Positions 12,215 to 22,305 of a DNA stretch of 29,520 nt are shown here, one piece after another. The DNA is taken from NCBI GenBank assembly GCA_016758965.1, contig JAEPRB010000369.1:1-29520 (forward strand), given 5' to 3'. The position numbers and the translations under genes were made by a program. Each line of letters opens with the position of its first letter. Within the stretch, counting starts at the first letter, position 1. The notes under the pieces were generated by a model. It was not told where the DNA came from and searched no databases. It saw nothing but the letters and a program-made list of their open reading frames with translations. Source of the stretch: Circinella minor (lineage: Eukaryota > Mucoromycota > Mucoromycetes > Mucorales > Lichtheimiaceae).

Positions 12215-13340
12215 ATTGGAAAGTTATAGATCCATTCATTTTTGGTTTAATAGCAATAACAAAACTTTCATATACGTTACAAGTTTCTCTTTTTTAAAAG
12301 GAGTGACTTTTAGGTTAGGTAATTTTGAAAAGCTTTTTATATTTATGCACTATACAATTAAAACAGTTTTTAAAAAGTTGAAAAAATACGCATTATTATA
12401 TACATACGTAGATAGGTGATTTATGCAAGAACTACTATGTATTGTTTGAAATGTCCATCATTGGATTTTACCCAACTGGGGGGTGTCGTCACTTTTTAAT
12501 TTTTTCCATCGTTGCATGATTTTCCTATCGGCATGAAAGAGAAAACTCCTTTGATTTTGGGTGTCATCGAGAATTTCATCGGCCTCAACGTTTTGGTGGT
12601 AAGAAACTGGTCTCTAAAGTTTTTATCATTATACGCGACTTTCAGCCCCCGCTGCATGACCATTTTTTTTTTTTACCATCTTGGAGACATGTCGAAAGAT
12701 GGTGATGACTTAATGGGATGAGGTAAAACAGTTAAAAATCAGTTTAAGGTCATTCAAAAGCTTTTGATCCACCTTTTCCTTCCAATGTATTAACAAAAAA
12801 AAAAAAACCAAAAGATCCTATTAAGGTCATAGAAATTTCTATGGAGAGAGACCATGACTTTTCCCGAGGTAAAGAAACTATGTGTTGTTTTGTTTTTTAA
12901 AAAAGAAGTTGTCAAGTACCCTTATTCGTCCAAAGGAATGATGACATACTAAATTCTAAACTTATTTATTTACTACGTAGCAAAAAAAAAAAAGGTTTCA
13001 ATGAATAGAAAAAAAAATTAATTGCTATCGAAACACTTGATTACGTACAAAACAAGAAAACGAGTAACCAATCACTTTTATATACGATTAAAGTATCATG
13101 TTCTCAAACAATTACGGAATTGAAATCAGATTTTGCAGGAACAGAACACGGTAATAAATCCATGGGATGATCATGTTACAGATTCTGTCGAAGAAACTCA
13201 TTTTGACATCCGTTCCTGTTTCTTCCTCGATTTTCTTATCTTTCGTTTCTGAAAGTGGAAGTGGCTCCACGTCCTGGTCAAGATAAAACGTAAATGATAT
13301 ACGAACAAGTACTGTGTAACTATTCATTCTTGAATTCAAG
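12215..13340 (+). repeat. Repeat R1: degenerate gene-like region
   Basis: The part at 12240-12790 is related to R2 (14527) and R3 (21652); the part from 12597 onward is related to the reverse complement of 23411-24038 (R4). Shared coding-like peptides include RNWSLKF and LGDMSK(D/N)GD(D/Y)LMG in R1 and R4, and KDKK-x-E-x-E-TGTD on the opposite strand. Frames are interrupted, so this looks like the remains of one or more duplicated genes. I do not recognise the family by name. Confidence 0.5.
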
Positions 13341-14186
13341 GGATCAACTTCTGCAAGAACAGGATTATTAGCATTTGATCACAAAAATTAACTCCTAGAG
13401 CGTTTCAAGAATCAAAGAATGAATTTTTGAAAGCAGTAACTAAATATGCTTTTGCATTAAGTTTAAGCATCAAAGGATGAGATTCAAGGATGGACTCTTT
13501 AAGGTATTTGAATATGTAAATTCATCCTTTGTACATCCTTCAAGTAGGGCTCAGCAATGGGTGTACGTATTTAATAAAGATTTCGAAAAGTCTGTCAAGA
13601 TTATCAAATCGAAAATCAATGCAATCATTATGGCCTTTGGAAAAAAAAAAAAAAAAGTAAGTTTAATATTATTGCAAATATTTTATACTTATTCAAATGG
13701 AAAAATAACATTCTAAAAACTAACTTGTAAAATAGGCAAAATTGTTCTCTTTAAAGTCTATGAAAGACTTTCTGAAATTTCTTTAGATACTTCTAAATGG
13801 TGGCCATCCATGCCACCATTTCAATATCTATTGAAAAAAAATGTAAGTACGTAATTTTTTTTTTAGCGAAATTTCATATAATATTCTTCCCTTCTAAAAC
13901 ATCATGTATAGAATCAAAATGCACTTATACAAGGAATACTTGTTCAAACCACAAACTGTTGCCTTGTATTCAGAACAAGACTTTATAATAAAATTTTGGT
14001 GCTATGCTTTTGAAGAAATATTTAATAATAGTGGTTTATTTCTCTTCATTGGTAAGTCAATATGGATGATTTTCAGCGTGACATACTAAATGACATACTA
14101 AATTACAAAACCTATTTTTCATTAGGGGAGGAGGAGATACGTACACATCCCAAAAAAAAAGCCAACAATGAAAAAATGGAATAAAG
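13341..14186 (+). pseudogene. Broken copy of the orphan-family gene (exons 5-8 equivalents)
   Basis: This aligns block by block with exons 5-8 of the intact gene at 18959-21251. An exon-5-like end (to about 13655) encodes FEKSVKIIKS, followed by the same GTAAGTTTAATATTATTGC intron start. The exon-6-like block is 13736-13842 with in-frame stops. The exon-7-like block is 13912-14051 and encodes LYKEYLFKPQTVALYSEQDF with mostly synonymous differences from the intact gene, but carries a 2-nt insertion. The exon-8-like block starts at 14126 and similarity is lost near 14186. Splice sites are still recognisable. The stops, the insertion and the missing 3' half make it a pseudogene. The conserved exon 7 suggests selection acted on it until fairly recently. 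Confidence 0.75.
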
Positions 14187-14526
14187 ATTGATTTACAACA
14201 TACTTTAAAATGTCACTTTTTCACTACTTTAATTACTCTTCAAAATTTATATTCATTCTTCTTCTTTTTGCTTCAAACACTGTTTTTTCGGGTCAATTTA
14301 AGTACGTATCTTTCGTATGATATTCACGTTACTTCTCTAAAAGGGTTCATTTGTTACAATTTTATTATTGGAATTATGTTTCTTTCTTAACTATCAAAAA
14401 TAATAATTGTTTTCTATTTTATATTAGGTATATTTAATAAAATGTTTACTTTAATTATTATTATTACTACTTGTTATTCCTTTTATCATCAATTAACATT
14501 ATCAATCATGTATGATGGAGAGAGAT
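14187..14526. other. Unassigned A/T-rich spacer
   Basis: No gene or repeat is recognised between the pseudogene break and repeat R2. The contents are mostly T-rich sequence. Confidence 0.4.
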
Positions 14527-15133
14527 GCAAAAAAAGTTGGTGTAAAAAGTACACTTTTTTTATTGATTTATTAGTATCTTAGTGAAGCTTCTTACGTTAC
14601 AAGTACCTTCTTATTACGTAAACAGCAGACTTTAAGTAGATAATTTTGAAAGCTTTTATATACTATACAATTAAAACAGTTCTTAAAAGTCGAAAGATAC
14701 GTATATATTAACGGATTGTTATATACATATATAATGTGATTTATGCAAGAATTACTACGTATTTAGAATGATGTTGAAATGTCATCATTGGATTATAGTG
14801 GTACGACCAACAGGTGTCACGTTGATTTTTCCATCATTGCATGAATCGGCCTCAACCCCTGCCGTACTTAATAATAATTTGATATCCTAAATATTGAACA
14901 TTTTTACGTCTTAAAGACATGCCAAAAGATGGTGATATTATACTTAATGAAATGAGAAAAACAGCTTAAAGTATATTTTAAGGTTAGTTTAAGGTCGTTC
15001 AAGACTTAAACATTTTTTTTCTAATGTATTCAAAATATTAAAAAATAGTGAAAAGGGTTAACATTTCAAGTAAAAAAGTTGTGTTGCATTAATAAATGGT
15101 AGAAAACTCCCATAAAAAACCCCAATTAAAAAT
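14527..15133 (+). repeat. Repeat R2, direct copy of R3
   Basis: Aligned by eye with 21652-22305, the two differ at roughly 15 positions in about 590 bases, plus a 4-nt and a larger indel near the right end. It is also a shortened, diverged relative of R1 (12240-12790), lacking the segment between GCATGA and ATCGGCCTCAAC. It has no usable reading frame. It follows the orphan pseudogene just as R3 follows the intact chimeric gene. Confidence 0.8.
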
Positions 15134-15477
15134 AAGGATCTCATATTTTAGTGCTCAATAAAAAAATATTTTTTAATACAGATAATTGTTACAATAGTTT
15201 GAAGACTATATAGAAATAATATATTATAACTGATAATAATTGAATATCGCTTCTTCGTTTATTTTGTTGTTATCTACAAATTATTATAATAGCAATACAC
15301 GAAAATTAAAGCGTCCATCACGAAAAATAAAAAAAAAATTCACCACAAAAAAAAAATATCAACCACAAATATTAAAGATACCTACCTAGCAATTAAAGAT
15401 ACCATCTGCGATTAATAAAAGAACAAACATTGATTTAAAAATGCCTTGGTCAACTTCTTTTGAAAACCCGTGTACAT
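15134..15477. other. Spacer between R2 and the tandem array
   Basis: A/T-rich, with several short direct repeats such as ATTAAAGATACC, and no gene seen. Confidence 0.4.
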
Positions 15478-16904
15478 TAGGGTATATGTTAGTAACCTGA
15501 ATAATTGCTATACTCTTTCATCTGAGTACTTACAATTCGTTCCTTTCGGTAGAAAACGCTTCGTGCTGCATCAAAGTCAGCCTACTACACACTATAATAG
15601 ACACCATGTCTAGCGGCGTTTTGCGAAAAGACCATCATCTTTTAGAAGCTACCGACTTTGACACAAACACAGGTATAGCAAACTGTATAAAATAAGTGTA
15701 CTAAACATAAAGTTTAACACCCAATCTAGACCTTCTGCTCGATATTAAGCTCCTGTTAATGGCCACAGAACTTAAACGAATACACTCATCTTTACAGTTT
15801 GCTTGGATATAACACCTGAGACACAGCACATCTAATAAGCATATCAGCGTATATATTAGTAACTGGTATAATCGTTATGCTTTTTTAGTTAAATACTTAT
15901 CTTTCCTTCCTTTCGGTAGAAAACGCTTCGTGCTGCATCAAAGTCAGCCTACTACACACTATAGTAGACACCATGTCTAGCGGCGTTTTGCGAAAAGACC
16001 ATCATCTTTTAGAAGCTACCGACTTTGATACAAACACAGGTATAGCAAACTGTATAAAATAAGTGTACTAAACATAAAGTTTAACACCCAATCTAGACCT
16101 TCTGCTCGATATTAAGCTCCTGTCAATGGCCACAGAACTTAAATGAATACACTCATCTTTACAGTTTGCTTGGATATAACACCTGAGACACAGCACATCT
16201 AATAAGCATATCAGCGTATATATTAGTAACTGGTATAATCGTTATGCTTTTTTAGTTAAATACTTATCTTTCCTTCCTTTCGGTAGAAAACGCTTCGTGC
16301 TGCATCAAAGTCAGCCTACTACACACTATAGTAGACACCATGTCTAGCGGCGTTTTGCGAAAAGACCATCATCTTTTAGAAGCTACCGACTTTGACACAA
16401 ACACAGGGATAGCAAACTGTATAAAATAAGTGTACTAAACATAAAGTTTAACACCCAATCTAGACCTTCTGCTCGATATTAAGCTCCTGTTAATGGCCAC
16501 AGAACTTAAACGAATACACTCATCTTTACAGTTTGCTTGGATATAACACCTGAGACACAACACATCTAATAAGTATATCAGCGTATATATTAGTAACTGG
16601 TATAATCGTTATGCTTTTTTAGTTAAATACTTATCTTTCCTTCCTTTCGGTAGAAAACGCTTCGTGCTGCATCAAAGTCAGCCTACTACACACTATAGTA
16701 GACACCATGTCTAGCGGCGTTTTGCGAAAAGACCATCATCTTTTAGAAGCTACCGACTTTGACACAAACACAGGGATAGCAAACTGTATAAAATAAGTGT
16801 ACTAAACATAAAGTTTAACACCCAATCTAGACCTTCTGCTCGATATTAAGCTCCTGTCAATGGCCACAGAACTTAAACGAATACACTCATCTTTACAGTT
16901 TGCT
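15478..16904 (+). repeat. Tandem array, 367-bp unit, about 3.9 copies
   Basis: The landmark TCCTTTCGGTAGAAAACGC occurs at 15541, 15908, 16275 and 16642, exactly 367 bases apart each time. Units are about 98-99% identical by eye. The fourth stops near 16904, and a diverged partial unit precedes the first (15478-15540). The unit is noticeably richer in G+C than its surroundings and carries the mini-gene described separately. Further diverged similarity (GGTTTAATTGTTGCATGC) continues to about 16975. Such precise periodicity points to recent unequal crossing-over or replication slippage. Confidence 0.92.
15606..15812 (+). CDS. Candidate two-exon mini-gene within array unit 1 (about 53 aa)
   Basis: An ATG in good context (ACACC-ATG-T) opens at 15606, and the same ATG recurs at 15973, 16340 and 16707. 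Proposed exon 1 is 15606-15684 with donor GTATAA at 15685; a branch-like ACTAAAC lies near 15700; the acceptor is CTAG at 15729; exon 2 is 15730-15812 ending TAA. The spliced frame encodes about 53 aa starting MSSGVLRKDHHLLEA and ending SSLQFAWI. An alternative donor 12 nt upstream (15673) keeps the same phase and gives 49 aa, but copies 3 and 4 have GG there. Unit 2 has a premature TGA in exon 2 and unit 4 stops one codon after FA. I do not recognise the protein. It may be a real small gene, an amplified fragment of a larger gene's 5' end, or chance. Confidence 0.35.
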
Positions 16905-17333
16905 TAAATATAAAATCTAACGAATAAACAAATTGGTTTAATTGTTGCATGCTTTTAACATGTTTAGTTAATAAACACTTGCTCTATTTTTTTTTTAGTT
17001 TCTACAATAGATGAAGTCCCTTTTTGCTTTGGCGTCTACTAAAATTTAATTAACAAACCTTGAAGATGTTCCAAAGAAAACTTGATTTATGCTTGGTTTG
17101 CTGCATTGCTTTTGAAAACAGACTTCTCTTGGAATATATATTGTAAATGACACGTAATATTTAATGTTTTGTATATATCGATAAAATTGTACTTTTTGCT
17201 ATGTCTCTCCTTGCTAGTATCTTTGTCTAGTTCCTACAAAAGAACAAATTTAGTTAATAATTGCCATAGAGACAAGGTTTAATAACGATTATTACTCACT
17301 TTGTTGATATAATCCGAAAGCTCCTTTATTTAT
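16905..17333. other. Unassigned sequence after the array
   Basis: The first 70 bases are diverged array sequence. The rest contains no supportable ORF or RNA gene. Confidence 0.4.
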
Positions 17334-17840
17334 CTATATAAAACTTTTTAATGTTGCAATGGACTGGTCCACCCCTTTTTTATTGTTAGAGAATATTCTG
17401 TAGAGATGAAGTTGATAAGGTGAATTCTGGTTAGGTGGCGATTTAGAAAAACGTCGCTTTTTGTTGCAAGCTGAACTTGGAAGAATATGAAAATGATTTT
17501 CTCTGACTATGTCCAAAATATTTTTTAAAAGCTCCGAAACCATTAAAATGAAGTACAGCAGTTGATCACCATTTCTTTTATTTTTTCAAAAATGAGTATC
17601 CTCTTTAAGTTTTATCGATAAAAGCTCATAGTCTACTTGGTAATATTTATTAACTGCGCTTTTTTGTAATTGAAATAAACTATTTAAAAGAATGTAAATT
17701 AAACGGCCACAAGCTTTTTTTTGTGATAGTTTAAGGAATAAAGAAGCAGTCAGCGAATACAGTAATCCACTACTTCTAGTTACGCATACTTTGGTTACCC
17801 AGCATTGGTCTTTTTTTCTTTCACATGCCCTCTTTATTTT
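17334..17840 (-). pseudogene. Possible minus-strand coding remnant
   Basis: Two open stretches lie in sequence: 17840-17586 (84 codons, no ATG) and 17543-17334 (69 codons from ATG, MVSELLKNILDIV...). A donor-like GTAGAC after ...NKYYQ and an acceptor after TTCGGAG would join them in phase 0 as ...KYYQ-LLKNILDIV. Base composition is less A/T-biased than the flanks. There is no recognisable domain and no start for the upstream piece. It may be a decayed gene or chance. Confidence 0.25.
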
Positions 17841-18958
17841 TTATAAGACAAAGAATACATAATCGCCATGTCTACTTTTTCCACTTTCTTTTCCTTATAT
17901 GATAGAAGGAAAAAATTCAATAAGAAATGGTAAATAATAAAAATGATTACAAATTCTATTCAGAACTCAACTCTAAATGCCCATTTTTTGTGGCAATAAA
18001 GTACTTTCTTTTCTTTTTAAAAAAAAGTATACTTCTGATGTCACAGTAAGTGTGTATGGACATAAACGCATTTTAGAAAAACGGGCATACTTTATTCTTC
18101 CCAAATGATTTTATGGATAAATACAGTACGTATTTTATCAGAACTCTTCCAGTTCTTTATTTTGTAGATCTATTTGATTGAAGCTCTCTCTCTCCCTCTC
18201 TATTTGTTTGGTAAAATGCCACTTAATGAGGGATCCATATAAATACACGAGGTTTATATAACTTGAGTGGATTTGAATTTGGTTTTGATATTGTATTTTT
18301 TTTCCTAAAAACATGTTAATAAAAATAAGGTCATTCGGGATAAACCCAAAAAGTGATATTTTCGTAGCAATTAAGAAAACCAATATTTGAATCAACCATT
18401 CCTCTGATAATTTTTTTGATCACACGCAAAATGATTATCCATGAGTATTTTTTACTGTTTATTGTCGTTATTATCATTATTATTGGCGTTGTTATGTTAC
18501 GGTCGTTGCTATCTGCTACGTACTGTTATAGACGGACCTTGATGAGAGACTCATTCATTTTCAATTACTGTAGGTATCGACGAATCATGGTTCTCGTCAG
18601 TATGATATCATGATGGGTTTGTTAAAACTAGCTTGGTTTGAAAAATATTATCACTTTGATTTTCTGCGAAAATGAAGATACGTAGATAGTTTATAGCTAT
18701 AATAATAACCTTTAGTAAGACATCTCAACTGACGGATATTGTTTTTGTGCTTTTTTGATTTAAAACTTTCTTTTTTTGAACGACTCATTGCTTTTTTTTT
18801 TTTTTTTAAAAAAAAAAGAGGGTTATTTGGCATTGCTTGGTACTTCTTATGCAACTTTTTCACAGCAATGGTAATAGCCACATTTTTAAATTCCAGCTGT
18901 GATTGTTGTAAAAACCCTGGGCCACCAACTTACAACCATTTATTACCTCTTCCCAAAA
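17841..18958. other. Region upstream of the chimeric gene
   Basis: No convincing gene. It contains a long T-then-A palindrome at about 18791-18818 (16 T followed by 10 A) that could extrude a hairpin, and a few TACGTA motifs. The final few hundred bases should include the chimeric gene's promoter; no specific element is identifiable. Confidence 0.4.
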
Positions 18959-21251
18959 ATGAGCAAAGAATTAAGAAGCTTTATAAAGCAACAGAAAAAA
19001 GTTTTTATTAAAATAAACAAAGCAGCATTAGATGACATTGATAAAGTAAGTATTAATTGTCTTTGAAGCTTGCCTTCACGGCAATTATTAACCAAATTTG
19101 GTTTATTTTATAGGAAGTAGACGAAAGTACTAGCAAGAAGAAAAGTGGTAAAAGAAAGGTACGATTTTATCGATTCATATACAAAATACTATTTTTACGT
19201 GTCATTTACAATATTGTTTACAATAGAAGTCAGTTATCAAGAAGAACACGGCTACTGCAAAAAAAAGAAAGGTTTGAATATACATCTTTTCTCAATTATT
19301 CCAATATTAGATTATTTATTCCATTTTCCTTTAGATCAACACGGATAGTAATGTTGCTGTTTCATTTTTAAAACGCTACCGAAATACTAATAAAGGCAAA
19401 AAGGCGAAATATTTTCAAATGTATGAAAGTACACACTCACTTTCTTTTTATTTGACTGGCTATACTAATATACATAATTTTGTCTTTTGTATTAGGATAA
19501 CCAAAAATTATATAATCGATACTACTGACACAAGCCAAGGATCACAAGCTAATTGTTTTTCAGAGGAATTAAATAAGTACTTACAAGATTACAAGAAACC
19601 TGTCCATATCATCAAACCGAAGAATACTCCAATTATTACATCCTTTGAAAAAAAAGTAAGTTTAATATTATTGCAAATATTTATTTCCAATGCAAGAATA
19701 ACACTACTGACTTACAAAATAGACCAAGTCCTTTTCTGTCGCGTATATGAAAAAGTTTTTGAAATCTCTACATACACCCAAAAATAGCCGTGAACGACGT
19801 TATTACAATATTTACAGGAACATGTAAGCAATTTTTTTTTTTTTGACAAAATTTCATATAATATTCTTTCCTTCTAAAACATCATGTATAGAATTGAAAT
19901 GCATGTATATAAGGAATACTTGTTTAAACCGCAAACTGTCGCATTATATTCAGAACAAGATTTTATTATAAAATTTTGGTGCTATGTATTTGAAGAAATT
20001 TTTAGTAATAGTGGTTTATCTCTTCATTGGTAAGTCAAAATGGATGATTCTTAAAATTACATACTAAATTACATACTAAATTACAAAATCTGTTTTTCAT
20101 TAGGGGAGATACACATCCCAAGAGAGCAAAAAATGAAAAAATGAAAATGAAAATTGATTTGCGTGTTTTATCTACAATGAATACAAAGCAACCTGATTTA
20201 TCTGTTGGTGAATTCGCAAAAAAAGCAATACCAAGTAAACTTTACAATGATAAATTAAAAGAAGTTCTCATCTCAAAATTCCACTTAAACCATCTTCTTC
20301 TCTCTGGTCTCCCTCAAACCACCACTGTTATTCCGCTTATACAAATAATGGGCTTTAGCTGCCAAATTTATGTCCTCAAATACCTTAAAGGTTTCTATGT
20401 CTTACAAAATATCCATAATATATCTTTCCCTACAACACACCAAGCATTAAAAGAAAATGGTATAATGAATTTAATATCATCTATTGAGACAGTGAAGGTA
20501 CGTAAAAACAAGTAGAAAAAAACTAGGCTTTTGAACCACTATTGATTCTTTCCTCACCGTGTTTATTTTATAGAGTATATGTATGAACTTGAAAAAAGCC
20601 ATCAAAGCAAATAATTTAAAGATAAACACCAACAAAATGACAAATATTCTTGAAAATCAAGAGGAACGGATAAATGACTTGAATTTGCCCGGTATGGTTT
20701 GGCCTAGCGACGATGAAGAGGAAAGTGAGGAAGACGACCAAGACGATCAAGATGAAAGTGAGGAAGAAAATGAAGAAAACGATGGAGACGAAAGCGAAGA
20801 AGACGATGAAGACGAGAGTGAAGAAGACGATGAAGACGAAAGTGAAGAAAACGAAGATACAGATAATGACATTTCTGACGACAATATAATAGATGAAAAA
20901 GACGTAACAACAAGTAATCCTAGTTTGGATCATTCTTTTATACCTCAACTCTCATTATCATCTACATCATCATCTACATCAAAAGATACAACCAACAAAA
21001 TTAAAATCAAAGTCCATTTTTCAGATACAAGAATTTTATTAATGTCAACTCATGTTACATTTGATGAATTATTACATAAAGTAAAAACGAAATTTAATGC
21101 ACCTTCCACATTACGGTTACAATATAAAGATGAAGATGAAGAAATGGTAATTATGATTGATGATGATGATCTCAATATGGCAAGGCAGATTTGTAGAATG
21201 CGAACAAATAGTAGTAATCCAGAAAGAATGGAAATCTGGTGTACTACCTAA
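18959..21251 (+). CDS. Chimeric orphan-family protein with NoxR-type PB1 C-terminus, nine exons
   Basis: Proposed exons are 18959-19045, 19114-19158, 19227-19271, 19335-19420, 19496-19655, 19723-19823, 19892-20029, 20104-20497 and 20574-21251. All introns are GT-AG and all phases agree, giving about 577 aa. Residues 1-87 are lysine-rich with NLS-like KKKSGKRK and TAKKRK. Residues 88-352 are the orphan-family body (MKKFLKSL, KEYLFKPQTVALYSEQDF, FWCYVFEEIF, SVGEFAKKA). This part resembles hypothetical proteins I recall from Mucoromycota, function unknown. From about 394 to 455 lies an acidic D/E/S tract with repeated DESEEDDE. The last 85 residues (493-577) are a PB1 domain identical to that of noxR. 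Two broken copies of the body exons lie nearby (13341-14186; inverted 22745-23480), which supports the exon model. Neither product nor expression is proven. A nuclear or signalling-adaptor role via PB1 is only an inference. The upstream start is the least certain part. Confidence 0.75.
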
Positions 21252-21254
21252 AAA
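20967..21254 (+). repeat. 288-bp block identical to noxR 10151-10438
   Basis: Reading both copies base by base, I find no difference from 10151/20967 to 10438/21254, covering the PB1 domain, the stop codon and three following bases. The 60 bases to the left (10091/20907) have 8 mismatches. To the right only patchy 3' UTR similarity remains. Recognisable homology begins at about 20907. Confidence 0.95.
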
Positions 21255-21651
21255 ATCAATTTTTTTTTACCCAATTGCTCTTATATTTCCATTTCCCCAT
21301 ATTTACAACAAAATAACCAAACTTTTTATATACAAAAAACAATTTATATATCTTTATCATTTTACATACCAAATTATAATGTTTATATCCACTCTTCCCA
21401 ACAACAACCATATTATATAATAATATCAGAAACAAACAAACAATAATAATTCCATTCACCTTTCTCTCCCCCCCCCTCCAAACAGACATAATCACAGAGA
21501 TTATATAATTTTTCTCTCTCTCGTTACACAAAAATAACACCTAATAGCAAAAGATTTGTTATAAAAAAATAACAATTACGTATTAAAGTTGTCAGTAGTA
21601 AATAAAACAAAAATTTCTACATATAATTCGATGATCAAAACTAATTATGGG
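21252..21651 (+). promoter_or_regulatory. 3' UTR of the chimeric gene, derived from the noxR 3' UTR
   Basis: The segment 21363-21524 aligns imperfectly with noxR 10607-10775 (shared ACATACCAAAT, AACAAACAATAA, ATTATATAAT and CTCTCTCTC). The noxR C-run cluster at 10451-10481 is not preserved as such here; a single long C-run is present near 21469-21479. Confidence 0.5.
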
Positions 21652-22305
21652 GCAAAAAAAGTTGGTGTAAAAAGTACACTTTTTTCATTGATTTATTAGT
21701 ACGTATCTTAGTAAAGCTTCTTACGTTACAAGTTCCTTCTTATTACGTAAACAGCAGACTTTAAGTAGATAATTTTGAAAGCTTTTATATACTATACAAT
21801 TAAAACAGTTCTTAAAAGTCGAAAGATACGTATATATTAACGGATTGTTATATACATATATAATGTGATTTATGCAAGAATTACTATGTATTTAGAATGA
21901 TGTTGAAATGTCACCATTGGATTATAGTGGTACGATCAACTGGTGTCACGTTGATTTTTCCATCATTGCATGAATCGGCCTCAACCCCTGCCGCACTTAA
22001 TAATAATTTGATATCCTAAATATTGAACATTTTTACGTCTTAAAGACATGCCAAAAGATGGTGATATTATACTTAATGAAGTGAGAAAAACAGCTTAAAG
22101 TATCTTTTAAGGTTAGTTTAAGGTCGTTCAAGACTTGAACATTTTTTTTCTAATGTATTCAAAATATTAAAAAATAGTGAAAAGGGTTAATATTTCAAGT
22201 AAAAAAATTGTGTTGCATTAATAAATGGTAGACGCGTGAATTTTATGTTGTACTTCTCCCTCCTCAAAAAACCCCATAAAAAAATCCAATTACTTAAAAA
22301 TAAAA
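21652..22305 (+). repeat. Repeat R3, direct copy of R2
   Basis: About 97-98% identical by eye to 14527-15133 in the same orientation, with an insertion near 22232-22262 relative to R2. Being close and nearly identical, R2 and R3 could recombine and remove the intervening array and chimeric gene. Confidence 0.8.

Noticed and set aside
15478..16904. CRISPR-like array
   Set aside because: The period is 367 bp, whole units repeat without short repeat/unique spacer structure, and the context is eukaryotic.
18138..18613. Two short frames (minus 18138-18395, plus 18416-18613)
   Set aside because: They are hydrophobic, A/T-driven translations without homologous copies, motif or splice support.
19723..19787. 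Alternative reading of exon 6 as CRVYEKVFEISTYTQK followed by a stop
   Set aside because: That frame ends in TAG, whereas the phase-0 frame (MKKFLKSL...) is open, fits both splice junctions and is conserved in the two broken copies.
20616..20948. Antisense frames rich in F, V and L
   Set aside because: They are the complement of the acidic repeat tract of the chimeric gene.
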